Assembly (NCBI GenBank): GCA_028289455.1 | Contig: JANQPN010000060.1 | Span: forward strand, 1-64,000 | Length of the DNA stretch: 64,000 nt | Direction of reading: 5' to 3' | Source: Wenzhouxiangellaceae bacterium | GTDB lineage: Bacteria > Pseudomonadota > Gammaproteobacteria > Xanthomonadales > Wenzhouxiangellaceae | In this document: positions 25,687 through 34,143 of the stretch, in pieces | Numbering within the stretch: the stretch's first letter is position 1 | Layout: each line of letters starts with the position of its first letter | Notes under the pieces: generated by a model | Seen by the model: only the letters and a program-made list of their open reading frames with translations | The model's database searches: none | What the model was told of the DNA's origin: nothing | Position numbers and translations under genes: made by a program

Positions 25687-25808
25687 ATAAATACTCAAAA
25701 CAAAACTATCCCTTAAAAACAACCCTCAATAAATCGGAAATACTGTCAATCTGCACCGCCCCAGAGTACTAAATACAGGCGGTATTGAACTGCGGGAGGC
25801 AGTTACTT

Positions 25809-28800
25809 ATGATACCTTGGCCTTATTACAAAAGGCCTAAGGGCAGTTTAGCAGATTCAAATATCCACTTCCGGTATGACATGAGCAAGGCATACAACCG
25901 CCACGCGCAAAAACCATTTACAAGCTTTACCCGCAGACCACTGCACCAGGCCATACATGAAAGTCTGGCAGGCATGGCATTATCATGCCTGATTGCCAAT
26001 AACGTTGATGCGCAGGGGTTGCCCGGAACCGTTGAACTCAGCGCCCTAAATCCCTCTGGCCCACTGGTGTCAGGCATTGTAATCCAAGGCATCAGTACCG
26101 ATGACTTTTCCGGCGGTACTGTCAGCAATGCAGGTGATATCAATGCTGACGGGATAGATGATCTTTTGATTACTGCAAGATCCGCCACTACCAACGGCAT
26201 ATTCGGGACAGGTCAAAGTTTTTTGATATTTGGCGCTACAGACCTGCCGACAGTTATCAACCTGAGCAACCTCAATGGCAGTGGCGATGATGCTGTTGAC
26301 GGCGTGGCCATTAATGGCATCAGCAACGGTGACTTTGCAGGGCGCTTTATCACTAACACCGGTGATATCAACGGCGATGGCATCGATGATTTTGCACTCA
26401 GCGCACATCTCGCTTCACCCTACGGAAACATCTTTGCAGGCCAGACATATATTATTTTTGGTGCGACCAGTCTTCCTGAAGTGATTAATTTAAGCAACCT
26501 GAACGGAGTTGGTCTCGATTCCGCTTCAGGTGTGCTCATCAATGGCATTGATCAGCTGGATGTCTCCGGGCTAACTATCAGCAATGTCGGTGACATCAAT
26601 ACTGATGGTATTGATGACCTGGTCATCAGCGCACCTGGTGGAGATTCCAATGACAACAATGGAGCCGGAGAAGCCTATGTGCTGTTTGGCGCCACTGACC
26701 TCCCTGGCCTGATCAATCTAAGCAACCTGAATGGCACCGGCGCTGATTCTACTACCGGTATATTAATAAACGGTATTGATCCCGGGGATAACCTGGCCTC
26801 TTCCGTCAGTAATGCCGGTGATTTCAACAACGATGGCATCGATGACCTGATTATTGGCGCCCGCGATGCTGACCCGAATTTAAATGACGAAGCGGGTGAA
26901 ACTTATCTGATATTCGGCTCGAGCAACCTGCCCGAAATCATTAACATGAGCAGCCTCAATACATCAGCTCCTGATGCTGCCGCAGGGATTATCTTTAATG
27001 GAATCGATGCTGGAGACCACTCAGGTATAACGGTCAGTAATGCTGGAGATTTCAATTCTGATGGTATTGATGACATTCTGATCGGTGCCTATGGAGGCGA
27101 TACAACCAATACCGATGCAGGTGAAGCTTATGTGGTATTTGGCAGCAGTGATTTACCTGGCGCTATAAACCTCAGCGCACTTAATAATCCCAGTCCTACA
27201 GCAGCAGCCGGGATTGTAATCAATGGCATCGATATGGAAGATTTTTCCGGCAACATGCTCAGTACTGCCGGCGATATTAATCATGATGGCATTGATGATA
27301 TTGTGATAAGCGCTTTTCTGGCCGATCCCAATGGTGTCAGTAGTGCAGGTGAAACATACGTTATTTTTGGTGGAACCGACCTGCCCGATACTATCAATTT
27401 AAGCAGCCTGAACACAGCAGAAAATGATTCTGCATCAGGTATCCTGCTGCAGGGAACCAATTTCGAAGACTTCTCAGGCCTGGCTGTTAATAATGCTGGT
27501 GACATTAACAGCGATGGCATCGATGACCTGGTAGTCGGCGCTCCCGCCGCCGATCCCTACAGCAACTCCAGAGCAGGTGAAACATACATACTTTTTGGTG
27601 GCACCGATTTACCCGGCATCATCCAGCTCAGCAATATCAATAATCCAATCCCACATGCCACAGCCGGCGTTATTTTCAACGGCATCGATGAAAATGACTT
27701 TTCCGGCAGATCAGTAAGCAATGCCGGCGACATCAATAACGATGGTATAGATGATCTGTTGATTGGCGCAGTGGTAGGAGACCCTAATGGTAACTCCGGT
27801 GCCGGAGAAACGTACCTGGTTTACGGAACCTCCAATCCACCGCCCATAATTAACCTGAGCAACCTGAATGGAGCTGGTGGAGATGCCGTCACGGGCGTAA
27901 CCATCAATGGTATCGACCCTGCGGACAATTCCGCATTTTCAGTCAGTAACCTTGGTGATATCAATGGTGATGATATCGATGATCTGATCATTGGTGCCGA
28001 TGATGCCGATCCCAACGATAACAGCATGGCAGGTGAAGTGTATGTGGTATTCGGAGCAACGAACTTGCCCGATGTTATCAACCTTAGCAATCTCAACGGT
28101 GTTGGTGTAGATGCCGTACCCGGTATTGTTTTAAATGGTATTGATGCTAATGATTTTGCCGGCCGGTTTGTCAGCAATGCCGGTGACATCAACAACGATG
28201 GCATAAATGACCTGGTTATCGGAGCAGCTCTGGCTGATCCTAACGACCTTGGCACTGCAGGTGAAACTTACCTGATATATGGTGCCACCGACTTTCCCGG
28301 CCTTATCAGCTTGAGCAACATCAATGGAAGCGGCAGTGATGCAGCTGCCGGTATTGTTATCAACGGTGCTGCATTCGGGGATCGTTCAGGCGTTTCTGTC
28401 AACAATGCCGGTGACATCAATGGCGATGGTATAGACGACTTATTGATTGGCGCTTTTCTCGCTGATGCCGGTGCCAACTTTTCCAACAGAGGCGAAACCT
28501 ATCTGATTTTCGGTCGCTCTGATCTGCCCGGCACCATTAATCTGAGCAGTATCAATACCAATAATCCCGATGGAGCAAGCGGTATAGTATTCAACGGCAT
28601 TGACAATAATGATAACTCAGGCTTTAGAGTCAGCAATGCAGGCGATACCAATGGCGATGGCTATGACGATCTTTTGATCGGTGCCAGGTACGGTGCACCA
28701 AACGGTAACGAAGATGCCGGTGAAACTTATCTGATTTTTGGTGCCAGCAATTTACCGGAAACTGTCGAGTTAAGCGGTATCGGTTCTGCCGGGCCTGTCA

Positions 28801-30629
28801 TAGGTGCTGTAATCAATGGTGCCGACGCTTTTGATTTCTCCAGTCGATCTATCAGTACTGCCGGTGATATTAATAACGACAACTTTGATGACATTTTAAT
28901 AGGCGCTGAAGAAGCAGGACCTGATACTGATGTTAATAATGGCAAGGCTTACCTGTTGTTTGGCACCTCCAGCCTTCCCGCAGTAATTAATCTGAGTAAT
29001 CTGAACGGTATTGGAGCTGACGCAACACCTGGTGTCACCTTCAACGGAATAGATATTGATGATTATGCCGGCTCATCAGTCAGTAATGCCGGCGATTTCA
29101 ATGGTGATGGAATCGATGATTTGCTGATCAGCGCAACCGATGCGGACCCCAATGGTAACAGTAATGCGGGAGAAACCTATCTAATCTTTGGCCGGTCATC
29201 ATCAAATATACCACCGTTATTTGACCTTGGTAACACAACTACACTGATAATTAATGAAGATACTACAGCCGATATGGCATTAAGCAATTTATTATCAGTT
29301 AATGACCCTGATATTGGAAATATCTTAAATTGGGTGATTACCTCACCACCGGCCAATGGCACATTAAGCGGATTCCCCGTGATCGCTACCACTTTTGGTG
29401 TCAACGGCACGGTGCCAGAGGGTGTTCGCTATCAACCAAGCTCCAATTTTTTTGGCAGCGATACATTTACAATACAGGTGTCAGATGGCATCGGAACTGC
29501 GAGCCTGGCTGTTAATGTAACAATAAATTCTGTTAACGATGCACCTGCATTTACCGGCAACCTTGATCAAACAATAGTTGAAGACGCTGGCATGCAAATA
29601 ATCAATAATTTCAGCGATAATTTCACAGCCGGCCCGGTCAATGAATTTGACCAGACATTAACATTCGAGGTTATTGGTAACAGCAACCCTGCCTTGTTCA
29701 GCACTGCCCCCACCATTGATGGTGCCGGTGATCTGACCTACACACCTGCCGCCGATGCTAACGGTGTAGCAAACATCAGTATTGAATTAATGGATGATGG
29801 CGGTACTGCCAATAGTGGCCAGGACACTTCTCAGCAAACACTGGATATCAATATTCTGCCTGTCAACGACCCACCAGAGTTTATTGCAGGATCAGATCAA
29901 CTGGTCGCAGATACCGATGGCGCACTGTCAATATTTCCATGGGCGAGCAACATTACACCCGGCCCGGGCAATGAAAACGCCCAATCCGTGCAGTTCACTA
30001 TCACAGGCAATACCAATCCTTCCTTATTTGCAGCCCTACCGAGTGTTGCACCCGATGGCACGTTAAACATCACGCCCGCTTTCAATCAGAACGGCAGTGC
30101 CGAACTGACTGTAATACTGACAGATAATGGCCCTGCTGACGGAAGTAATCAGAATACCAGCAGCCAGCAAACTTTTATGGTGGAAGTGGAACTTGGCCCA
30201 TCGGCAGACCTGGCCATTACCAAAATTAACGGTATTGTATTCACGGATGAAATCAATACGATTATTTACACGATAGTGGCCTCGAATCTGGGCAGCAATG
30301 ATGTCATTAATGCTGTGGTCAATGATGTTCTGCCGGATACCCTGGATGTTCTCGGCGCCAGCTGGACCTGCACACCAAGCCCTGCAGCAGTCTGTACTGC
30401 GAGTGGAACAGGTAATATCAACGATACAGTCAATATACCGGGTGGCGGCCAGCTGATTTACACATTAACTGCCGATGTTATTGGCACAGAAAGCGATGCC
30501 ATCATCAACACTGCTATATTAACTCCCCCCGATGTACCGGCTGATCGTAATCTCAGTAACAATACCGCTACTGACAGTGATCCTGTCGGCCTGTTTGTAG
30601 ATAACTTTGAAGCATTGGATGAAGAATAG
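25809..30629 (+). CDS. large secreted FG-GAP protein: 14 repeats, Ig-like domains, DUF11, DNFE tag
   Basis: The product is about 1606 residues from ATG 25809, chosen for GGGAGG 9 nt upstream; ATG 25881 (MSKAYNRH) is an alternative, and the long N-terminus before the hydrophobic AGMALSCLIANNVDAQG resembles extended signal peptides. Fourteen FG-GAP repeats of about 63-67 residues follow, each with a D-x-N-x-D-G-x-x-D loop and ET/AYLIFG strand. Then come a cadherin-like domain (INEDTTADMALSNLL), two Ig-like repeats related to those in the 53682-59552 protein (IVEDAGMQIIN), a DUF11 domain (SADLAITKINGIVF) and the end LFVDNFEALDEE. Fourteen repeats equal two seven-bladed propellers. It is probably an extracellular or surface adhesin. 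Confidence 0.85.
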   Translation: MIPWPYYKRPKGSLADSNIHFRYDMSKAYNRHAQKPFTSFTRRPLHQAIHESLAGMALSCLIANNVDAQGLPGTVELSALNPSGPLVSGIVIQGISTDDFSGGTVSNAGDINADGIDDLLITARSATTNGIFGTGQSFLIFGATDLPTVINLSNLNGSGDDAVDGVAINGISNGDFAGRFITNTGDINGDGIDDFALSAHLASPYGNIFAGQTYIIFGATSLPEVINLSNLNGVGLDSASGVLINGIDQLDVSGLTISNVGDINTDGIDDLVISAPGGDSNDNNGAGEAYVLFGATDLPGLINLSNLNGTGADSTTGILINGIDPGDNLASSVSNAGDFNNDGIDDLIIGARDADPNLNDEAGETYLIFGSSNLPEIINMSSLNTSAPDAAAGIIFNGIDAGDHSGITVSNAGDFNSDGIDDILIGAYGGDTTNTDAGEAYVVFGSSDLPGAINLSALNNPSPTAAAGIVINGIDMEDFSGNMLSTAGDINHDGIDDIVISAFLADPNGVSSAGETYVIFGGTDLPDTINLSSLNTAENDSASGILLQGTNFEDFSGLAVNNAGDINSDGIDDLVVGAPAADPYSNSRAGETYILFGGTDLPGIIQLSNINNPIPHATAGVIFNGIDENDFSGRSVSNAGDINNDGIDDLLIGAVVGDPNGNSGAGETYLVYGTSNPPPIINLSNLNGAGGDAVTGVTINGIDPADNSAFSVSNLGDINGDDIDDLIIGADDADPNDNSMAGEVYVVFGATNLPDVINLSNLNGVGVDAVPGIVLNGIDANDFAGRFVSNAGDINNDGINDLVIGAALADPNDLGTAGETYLIYGATDFPGLISLSNINGSGSDAAAGIVINGAAFGDRSGVSVNNAGDINGDGIDDLLIGAFLADAGANFSNRGETYLIFGRSDLPGTINLSSINTNNPDGASGIVFNGIDNNDNSGFRVSNAGDTNGDGYDDLLIGARYGAPNGNEDAGETYLIFGASNLPETVELSGIGSAGPVIGAVINGADAFDFSSRSISTAGDINNDNFDDILIGAEEAGPDTDVNNGKAYLLFGTSSLPAVINLSNLNGIGADATPGVTFNGIDIDDYAGSSVSNAGDFNGDGIDDLLISATDADPNGNSNAGETYLIFGRSSSNIPPLFDLGNTTTLIINEDTTADMALSNLLSVNDPDIGNILNWVITSPPANGTLSGFPVIATTFGVNGTVPEGVRYQPSSNFFGSDTFTIQVSDGIGTASLAVNVTINSVNDAPAFTGNLDQTIVEDAGMQIINNFSDNFTAGPVNEFDQTLTFEVIGNSNPALFSTAPTIDGAGDLTYTPAADANGVANISIELMDDGGTANSGQDTSQQTLDINILPVNDPPEFIAGSDQLVADTDGALSIFPWASNITPGPGNENAQSVQFTITGNTNPSLFAALPSVAPDGTLNITPAFNQNGSAELTVILTDNGPADGSNQNTSSQQTFMVEVELGPSADLAITKINGIVFTDEINTIIYTIVASNLGSNDVINAVVNDVLPDTLDVLGASWTCTPSPAAVCTASGTGNINDTVNIPGGGQLIYTLTADVIGTESDAIINTAILTPPDVPADRNLSNNTATDSDPVGLFVDNFEALDEE

Positions 30630-30889
30630 GGGTATCAGGGCTCTCAGCTCATTGGTTCAAAAATTCAGCCTCAAAACTTTATTCACTGTATCAGTCTGGC
30701 TTCCGAGTTCAGCAAATGCCCTGCTGGTTCAGACAGTTTATGTAGCTGTGCAAACTGATCAGTAACCAGAACATCAGTCAACAAAGCAGTTGCATTAATT
30801 GCCATTTCAATCAGCAACCGATATATGACTTTTACTTGCTACACGAGGTTTCAGTTGCAAGGTATTGGCCATGTGAAAATCCGTCAGCC

Positions 30890-31111
30890 TCACTCATAAC
30901 TGTCAATAAACAACACATCCGGACCTGTAAATATGGCTATAACCCGCTGCGGCTGATCAGTCATCACTTCACAGACATTGCCTCTGCAGTCACCCACTCA
31001 GTTTAAGAACTGCTGGCCGGCGGCCGGTGTGGCTGTCAGCGTGATTGTATCCTCGTTACCAAAGTACACCTCATTGCAGTCATCCGGGCAATCGATGCCG
31101 CCGGGGTTGCT
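30890..31111 (-). pseudogene. degraded C-terminal copy of the BNR-propeller gene (14319-16730)
   Basis: On the minus strand 31111-30890 encodes a sequence very close to the last 70 or so residues of the propeller protein at 14319-16730: SNPGGIDCPDDCNEVYF, TLTATPAAGQQFLN, then VGDCRGNVCEV and finally GPDVLFIDSYE. The codon for the conserved Trp after FLN is TGA, breaking the frame, and similarity stops at about 31111. It is a partial duplicate that has decayed. The remaining 30630-30889 and 31112-31202 hold no gene I can support. Confidence 0.85.
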
Positions 31112-31202
31112 TTCACCGCAGCTGAAACCCTTTCTGAAAAGCTCTGCAACCGTCTATGCAGCCAATGTGCATGGGATGATTTTTATGGTTTTAAAAAAAG
31201 TC

Positions 31203-31232
31203 TTGACCGATCGGTACAAACTATGCCATAAT
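31203..31232 (+). promoter_or_regulatory. promoter and operator of the tetR gene
   Basis: TTGACC (31203-31208), an 18-nt spacer and CATAAT (31227-31232) form a plausible sigma-70 promoter. The perfect palindrome ACCGATCGGT (31206-31215) overlaps the -35 and is followed by ACAAACT, the same context as two sites upstream of 31980. Repressor binding here would block its own promoter. Confidence 0.7.
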
Positions 31233-31257
31233 GCCGCCACATTGAGAGGAAAAGATC

Positions 31258-31839
31258 ATGCCTTGGGAAAAAACATTTGATGAAGACAAAGCCATAGAAG
31301 CCGCCATGCTCGTTTTCTGGGAGAAGGGCTATACGGATACCTCTATGGCAGATCTGCTGAAGGCCACCGGCCTGACCAAGGGCAGTTTTTACAATGCTTT
31401 CGGCAGCAAACACGACTTATTCGTCAAAGCCCTGCTGAAGTACGATGTGTCGAACCGCCGTGTTGTACTGCAGGAACTTGTGGCCATGGATTCTCCGATA
31501 GAGTCTATCGAGGCATTTATGAATGCTGTGGTCAATGAATCTGCCGATGACAGCAACAAAAAAGGCTGTTTTCTGGTGAATACCTCACTTGATCTCAACT
31601 CCCATGAAGAGCAGGTCAAGCAAATAATTACTTCGGGTTTTGCCGAGGTAGAAACATTTTTCAAACAGATGATCGAGCTTGGCCAACTGCGCAAAGACAT
31701 ACCGGAAAGTATAGATCCGAAAAGTACTGCAAAGGCTTTGATGGGAACGGTTGCCGGTATTCGTGTACTGGGCCGGGGCGTCTACGATAAAGCTGCTTTA
31801 CAGGCATTATCAGAGCAAAGCCTGAGATTAATTCATTAA
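31258..31839 (+). CDS. TetR family repressor (NemR/AcuR-like)
   Basis: The 193-residue TetR protein has an N-terminal HTH reading AAMLVFWEKGYTDTSMADLL followed by KATGLTKGSFYNAFGSKHDLF. The C-terminal ligand domain contains one Cys in KKGCFLVNTS, a candidate for electrophile sensing as in NemR, though only one Cys is obvious. A palindromic operator overlaps its promoter and two more lie 40-100 bp downstream of the gene, ahead of the AhpD-like gene. It therefore probably represses itself and the downstream stress operon until an electrophile or related ligand is bound. The operator core TAGACC-AATT-GGT resembles NemR-type sites as I recall them. Confidence 0.9.
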   Translation: MPWEKTFDEDKAIEAAMLVFWEKGYTDTSMADLLKATGLTKGSFYNAFGSKHDLFVKALLKYDVSNRRVVLQELVAMDSPIESIEAFMNAVVNESADDSNKKGCFLVNTSLDLNSHEEQVKQIITSGFAEVETFFKQMIELGQLRKDIPESIDPKSTAKALMGTVAGIRVLGRGVYDKAALQALSEQSLRLIH

Positions 31840-31883
31840 TACCTGACAGGAGAACTTGATAACCAAAAAAATTTACCCCAGAT

Positions 31884-31944
31884 TAGACCAATTGGTACAA
31901 ACTGACTATTTTTTTACCCTTGTTTAGACCAATTAGTACAAACT
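31884..31944 (+). promoter_or_regulatory. two tandem TetR operators upstream of the stress operon
   Basis: Two 20-nt elements, TAGACCAATTGGTACAAACT at 31884-31903 and TAGACCAATTAGTACAAACT at 31925-31944, differ at one base and start 41 bp apart, close to four helical turns. Their cores (ACCAATTGGT is a perfect palindrome) match the site in the tetR promoter. They lie 36-96 bp before ATG 31980, where a repressor dimer pair would block transcription. Confidence 0.8.
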
Positions 31945-31979
31945 AAGCAACTTAATTAACTATTTAATGGAGAAATACA

Positions 31980-32546
31980 ATGACTGACTTTACAACACAC
32001 ACCATCGAATCTGCACCACAGGCCAGCAAAGCTATTTTGCAGGGTGCGCAGAATGCACTGCAGTTCGTACCCAATCTGTATGCCACCATGGCTGAAGCAC
32101 CGGCATTGCTGGAAGGCTACACAACCCTGGCGAGCATTTTTGATAAAACCAGCTTCAGCGAAACCGAGCGTCAGATCATTCTGATGACCAACAACCGCCT
32201 GAATGGCTGTACCTACTGCATGTCAGCACATACCGCGCTGTCACAAATGGGCGGCGTACCGGCTGATGTCATCGAATCACTGCGTGCAGGTACGGCCATT
32301 GCCGACCCCAAACTGGAAGCATTGCGTCAGTTCGCCATCGTGATCAACGAATCACGCGGCTGGCCAAGCGACAGTGATCTGCAGGCTTTCCTGAACGCCG
32401 GCTACACCCAACAGAATGTACTCGAAGTGATTATGGGTACTGCACTGAAGGTACTGTCCAACTACACCAACCACATTGCTGAAACGGATCTGGATGATGC
32501 GTTCAAGCCGGTTGAGTGGACCACCGCCAATCTGAAAGCGGCTTAA
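31980..32546 (+). CDS. carboxymuconolactone decarboxylase/AhpD-like protein
   Basis: The 188-residue all-alpha protein carries the AhpD-type redox motif NGCTYCMSAHTA (C-x-x-C with downstream His) plus the conserved Glu upstream (SFSETERQIILM). AhpD-like proteins act as peroxidase partners or thiol-disulfide reductants. GGAG lies about 10 nt before ATG 31980. The gene follows two TetR operators, and a strong hairpin terminator at 32558-32587 follows it, so its expression may exceed that of the genes further downstream. It is cytoplasmic. Confidence 0.88.
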   Translation: MTDFTTHTIESAPQASKAILQGAQNALQFVPNLYATMAEAPALLEGYTTLASIFDKTSFSETERQIILMTNNRLNGCTYCMSAHTALSQMGGVPADVIESLRAGTAIADPKLEALRQFAIVINESRGWPSDSDLQAFLNAGYTQQNVLEVIMGTALKVLSNYTNHIAETDLDDAFKPVEWTTANLKAA

Positions 32547-32557
32547 TGCCTGCATTG

Positions 32558-32587
32558 AAACGTGAGAGCCCAACAGCTCTCACGTTT
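32558..32587 (+). terminator. rho-independent terminator or attenuator inside the TetR regulon
   Basis: A perfect 12-bp stem (32558-32569 against 32576-32587) with a 6-nt loop ends in TTTT. It separates the AhpD-like gene from the thioredoxin-like gene. It may stop most transcripts or attenuate read-through into the rest of the regulon. Confidence 0.8.
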
Positions 32588-32610
32588 TAACCGAACCCGG
32601 AGATTACCTC

Positions 32611-33156
32611 ATGTTACTTGATACCCCGATTTGCGATTTTGGCTGGCAAGCCCGGCCGTTCAATCTGGCCGACCCCGATGGAAAAATGCACTCGCTGGAT
32701 GACCTGATGGGTGAAAAGGGCCTGCTGATTGCCTTTATCTGCAACCACTGTCCCTATGTCCAGGCTGTCATCGACCGCCTGGTTGATGATGCGAAAACGC
32801 TGCAGGCCGAGGGCGTGAACGTCGTTGCAATCATGTCCAATGACTACTCATACGTGCCTTCCGACAGCCCGGCCAACATGAAAAAGTTTGCCGCCCGTCA
32901 TGGCATGACCTTTCCCTACCTGGTCGATGAAAACCAGGAGATCGGCAAGGCCTACGGCGCCGTTTGCACACCCGACTTTTTCGGCTTTAACGCTGCCGGT
33001 GAGCTGCAATACCGCGGCCGCCTGGACGATGCCGGCATGGGCCGCAGTGACAACCGCACACCGGAACTGCTGAATGCCATGCGCCAGGTTGCCGAAACCG
33101 GCCACGGGCCGCAGGCACAAATCCCCAGCATGGGCTGCTCCATTAAATGGAGCTGA
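32611..33156 (+). CDS. thioredoxin-like/AhpC-TSA family protein
   Basis: The 181-residue protein belongs to the redoxin/thioredoxin-like family. The active-site region is FICNHCPYVQAV (C-x-x-C-P) after the strand GLLIAFI, followed by conserved VVAIMSNDYSYVPSDSP and TPDFFGFNAAGEL. No signal peptide is seen, so it is cytoplasmic. CCCGGAG precedes ATG 32611. It is the first gene of the second part of the TetR-controlled cluster, behind a terminator-like hairpin. It probably reduces peroxides or disulfides together with the AhpD-like protein. Confidence 0.87.
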   Translation: MLLDTPICDFGWQARPFNLADPDGKMHSLDDLMGEKGLLIAFICNHCPYVQAVIDRLVDDAKTLQAEGVNVVAIMSNDYSYVPSDSPANMKKFAARHGMTFPYLVDENQEIGKAYGAVCTPDFFGFNAAGELQYRGRLDDAGMGRSDNRTPELLNAMRQVAETGHGPQAQIPSMGCSIKWS

Positions 33157-33188
33157 TCAATACCTTACACATCATCAGGAGAACAATA

Positions 33189-33923
33189 ATGACTGTCGAA
33201 ATCAACAACGCAATAGCACTGGTTACCGGTGCCAACCGAGGAATCGGACGGGCCATCACTGAAGGCTTTCTGGCCGCCGGTGCCGCAAAAATTTATACCG
33301 CTGTCCGGGATCTCTCATCGGTCAATGATTTGATCGAACAATACGGCGAGCGCATCGTCCCGGTTGAGTTTGATCTGACCCGTAAGGAAACCGTTACCGC
33401 AGCGGCCCGGATTGCTACAGATGTGAATATCGTGGTTTCCAATGCCGGTGTCGTCAAACTTGCTTCACCCATCGAACAAGACATGGTTGACGGCCTGCAG
33501 TTTCAGATGGAAAGAAATGTCTATCCACTGATTAATCTTGCACAGGCATTCGGCCCGATTCTGAAAGCCAACGGCGGCGGTGCTTTTGTACAGATGAATT
33601 CACTCGCCTCGTTGAAGAACTTCCTGCCTTTCACCGGTTATTCAGCTTCAAAAGCGGCTGCGTATTCCATAACGCAAGGCTTGCATGAAGCCTGGCAGGA
33701 ACAGGGGACGCAGGTCATCAGCGTTATTGCCGGTGCCATCAAAACCGATATGTCCGATTCTGCCGGCATGGGCGAAGGCGCACCACCACCAAGCCTGGTG
33801 GCCGACGGCATTTTGGCCGCACTGAAATCAGGCGACTTTTTTGTCTACCCCGATGAAGCAGCTCAGGGCGTTGCTGAAGTTTACGCGCCATTTGCCGCTA
33901 ATGTTTTAGAGATTGCTGCGTAA
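33189..33923 (+). CDS. short-chain dehydrogenase/reductase (SDR)
   Basis: I choose ATG 33189 (244 residues) because AGGAGA lies 7 nt upstream and the classical SDR N-terminus begins there: ALVTGANRGIG. NNAG appears as VSNAGV, and the catalytic residues are in MNSLAS (Ser) and YSASK (Tyr/Lys). A frame start at 33147 lacks a ribosome site and overlaps the previous gene. SDRs use NAD(P)H to reduce or oxidise carbonyls. In this cluster reduction of reactive aldehydes or quinones would fit. Confidence 0.9.
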   Translation: MTVEINNAIALVTGANRGIGRAITEGFLAAGAAKIYTAVRDLSSVNDLIEQYGERIVPVEFDLTRKETVTAAARIATDVNIVVSNAGVVKLASPIEQDMVDGLQFQMERNVYPLINLAQAFGPILKANGGGAFVQMNSLASLKNFLPFTGYSASKAAAYSITQGLHEAWQEQGTQVISVIAGAIKTDMSDSAGMGEGAPPPSLVADGILAALKSGDFFVYPDEAAQGVAEVYAPFAANVLEIAA

Positions 33924-33972
33924 CCGGCACACGGTACGGGCTTTTTAATCTGATTAATTCAGGAGATATACC

Positions 33973-34131
33973 ATGACACAGCAAGATTTTTATCTGCTCT
34001 GCAGCTTAAACGCTTCACGGCCGAACACACTGGGATGGACTGAAGAGCAGGCCGCGGTTATCTGCCGGGCCTGTTCGGAAGCCAATTTCGATGAACCAAC
34101 AATGTGGTCTGAAATCAGGCTGCCTGAATAA
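33973..34131 (+). CDS. small conserved-looking protein (52 aa) in the stress operon
   Basis: A 52-codon gene starts at ATG 33973 with AGGAGA 6 nt upstream and ends 12 bp before the GST gene. The peptide begins MTQQDFYLLCSLNASRPN, contains a helix with EEQAAVICRACSEANFDE (two Cys four residues apart) and ends SEIRLPE. The good ribosome site and position in the operon support it as real. No family is recalled; the two nearby Cys suggest redox or metal contact, which is inference. Confidence 0.65.
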   Translation: MTQQDFYLLCSLNASRPNTLGWTEEQAAVICRACSEANFDEPTMWSEIRLPE

Positions 34132-34143
34132 AGGACATCAACA

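Noticed and set aside
26100..29200. Regular repeats of about 200 bp considered as a non-coding array
   Set aside because: They encode FG-GAP repeats in one continuous frame.
30683..30805. 40-codon minus-strand frame between the FG-GAP gene and the pseudogene
   Set aside because: No ribosome site, no recognised similarity, and it lies in decayed DNA.
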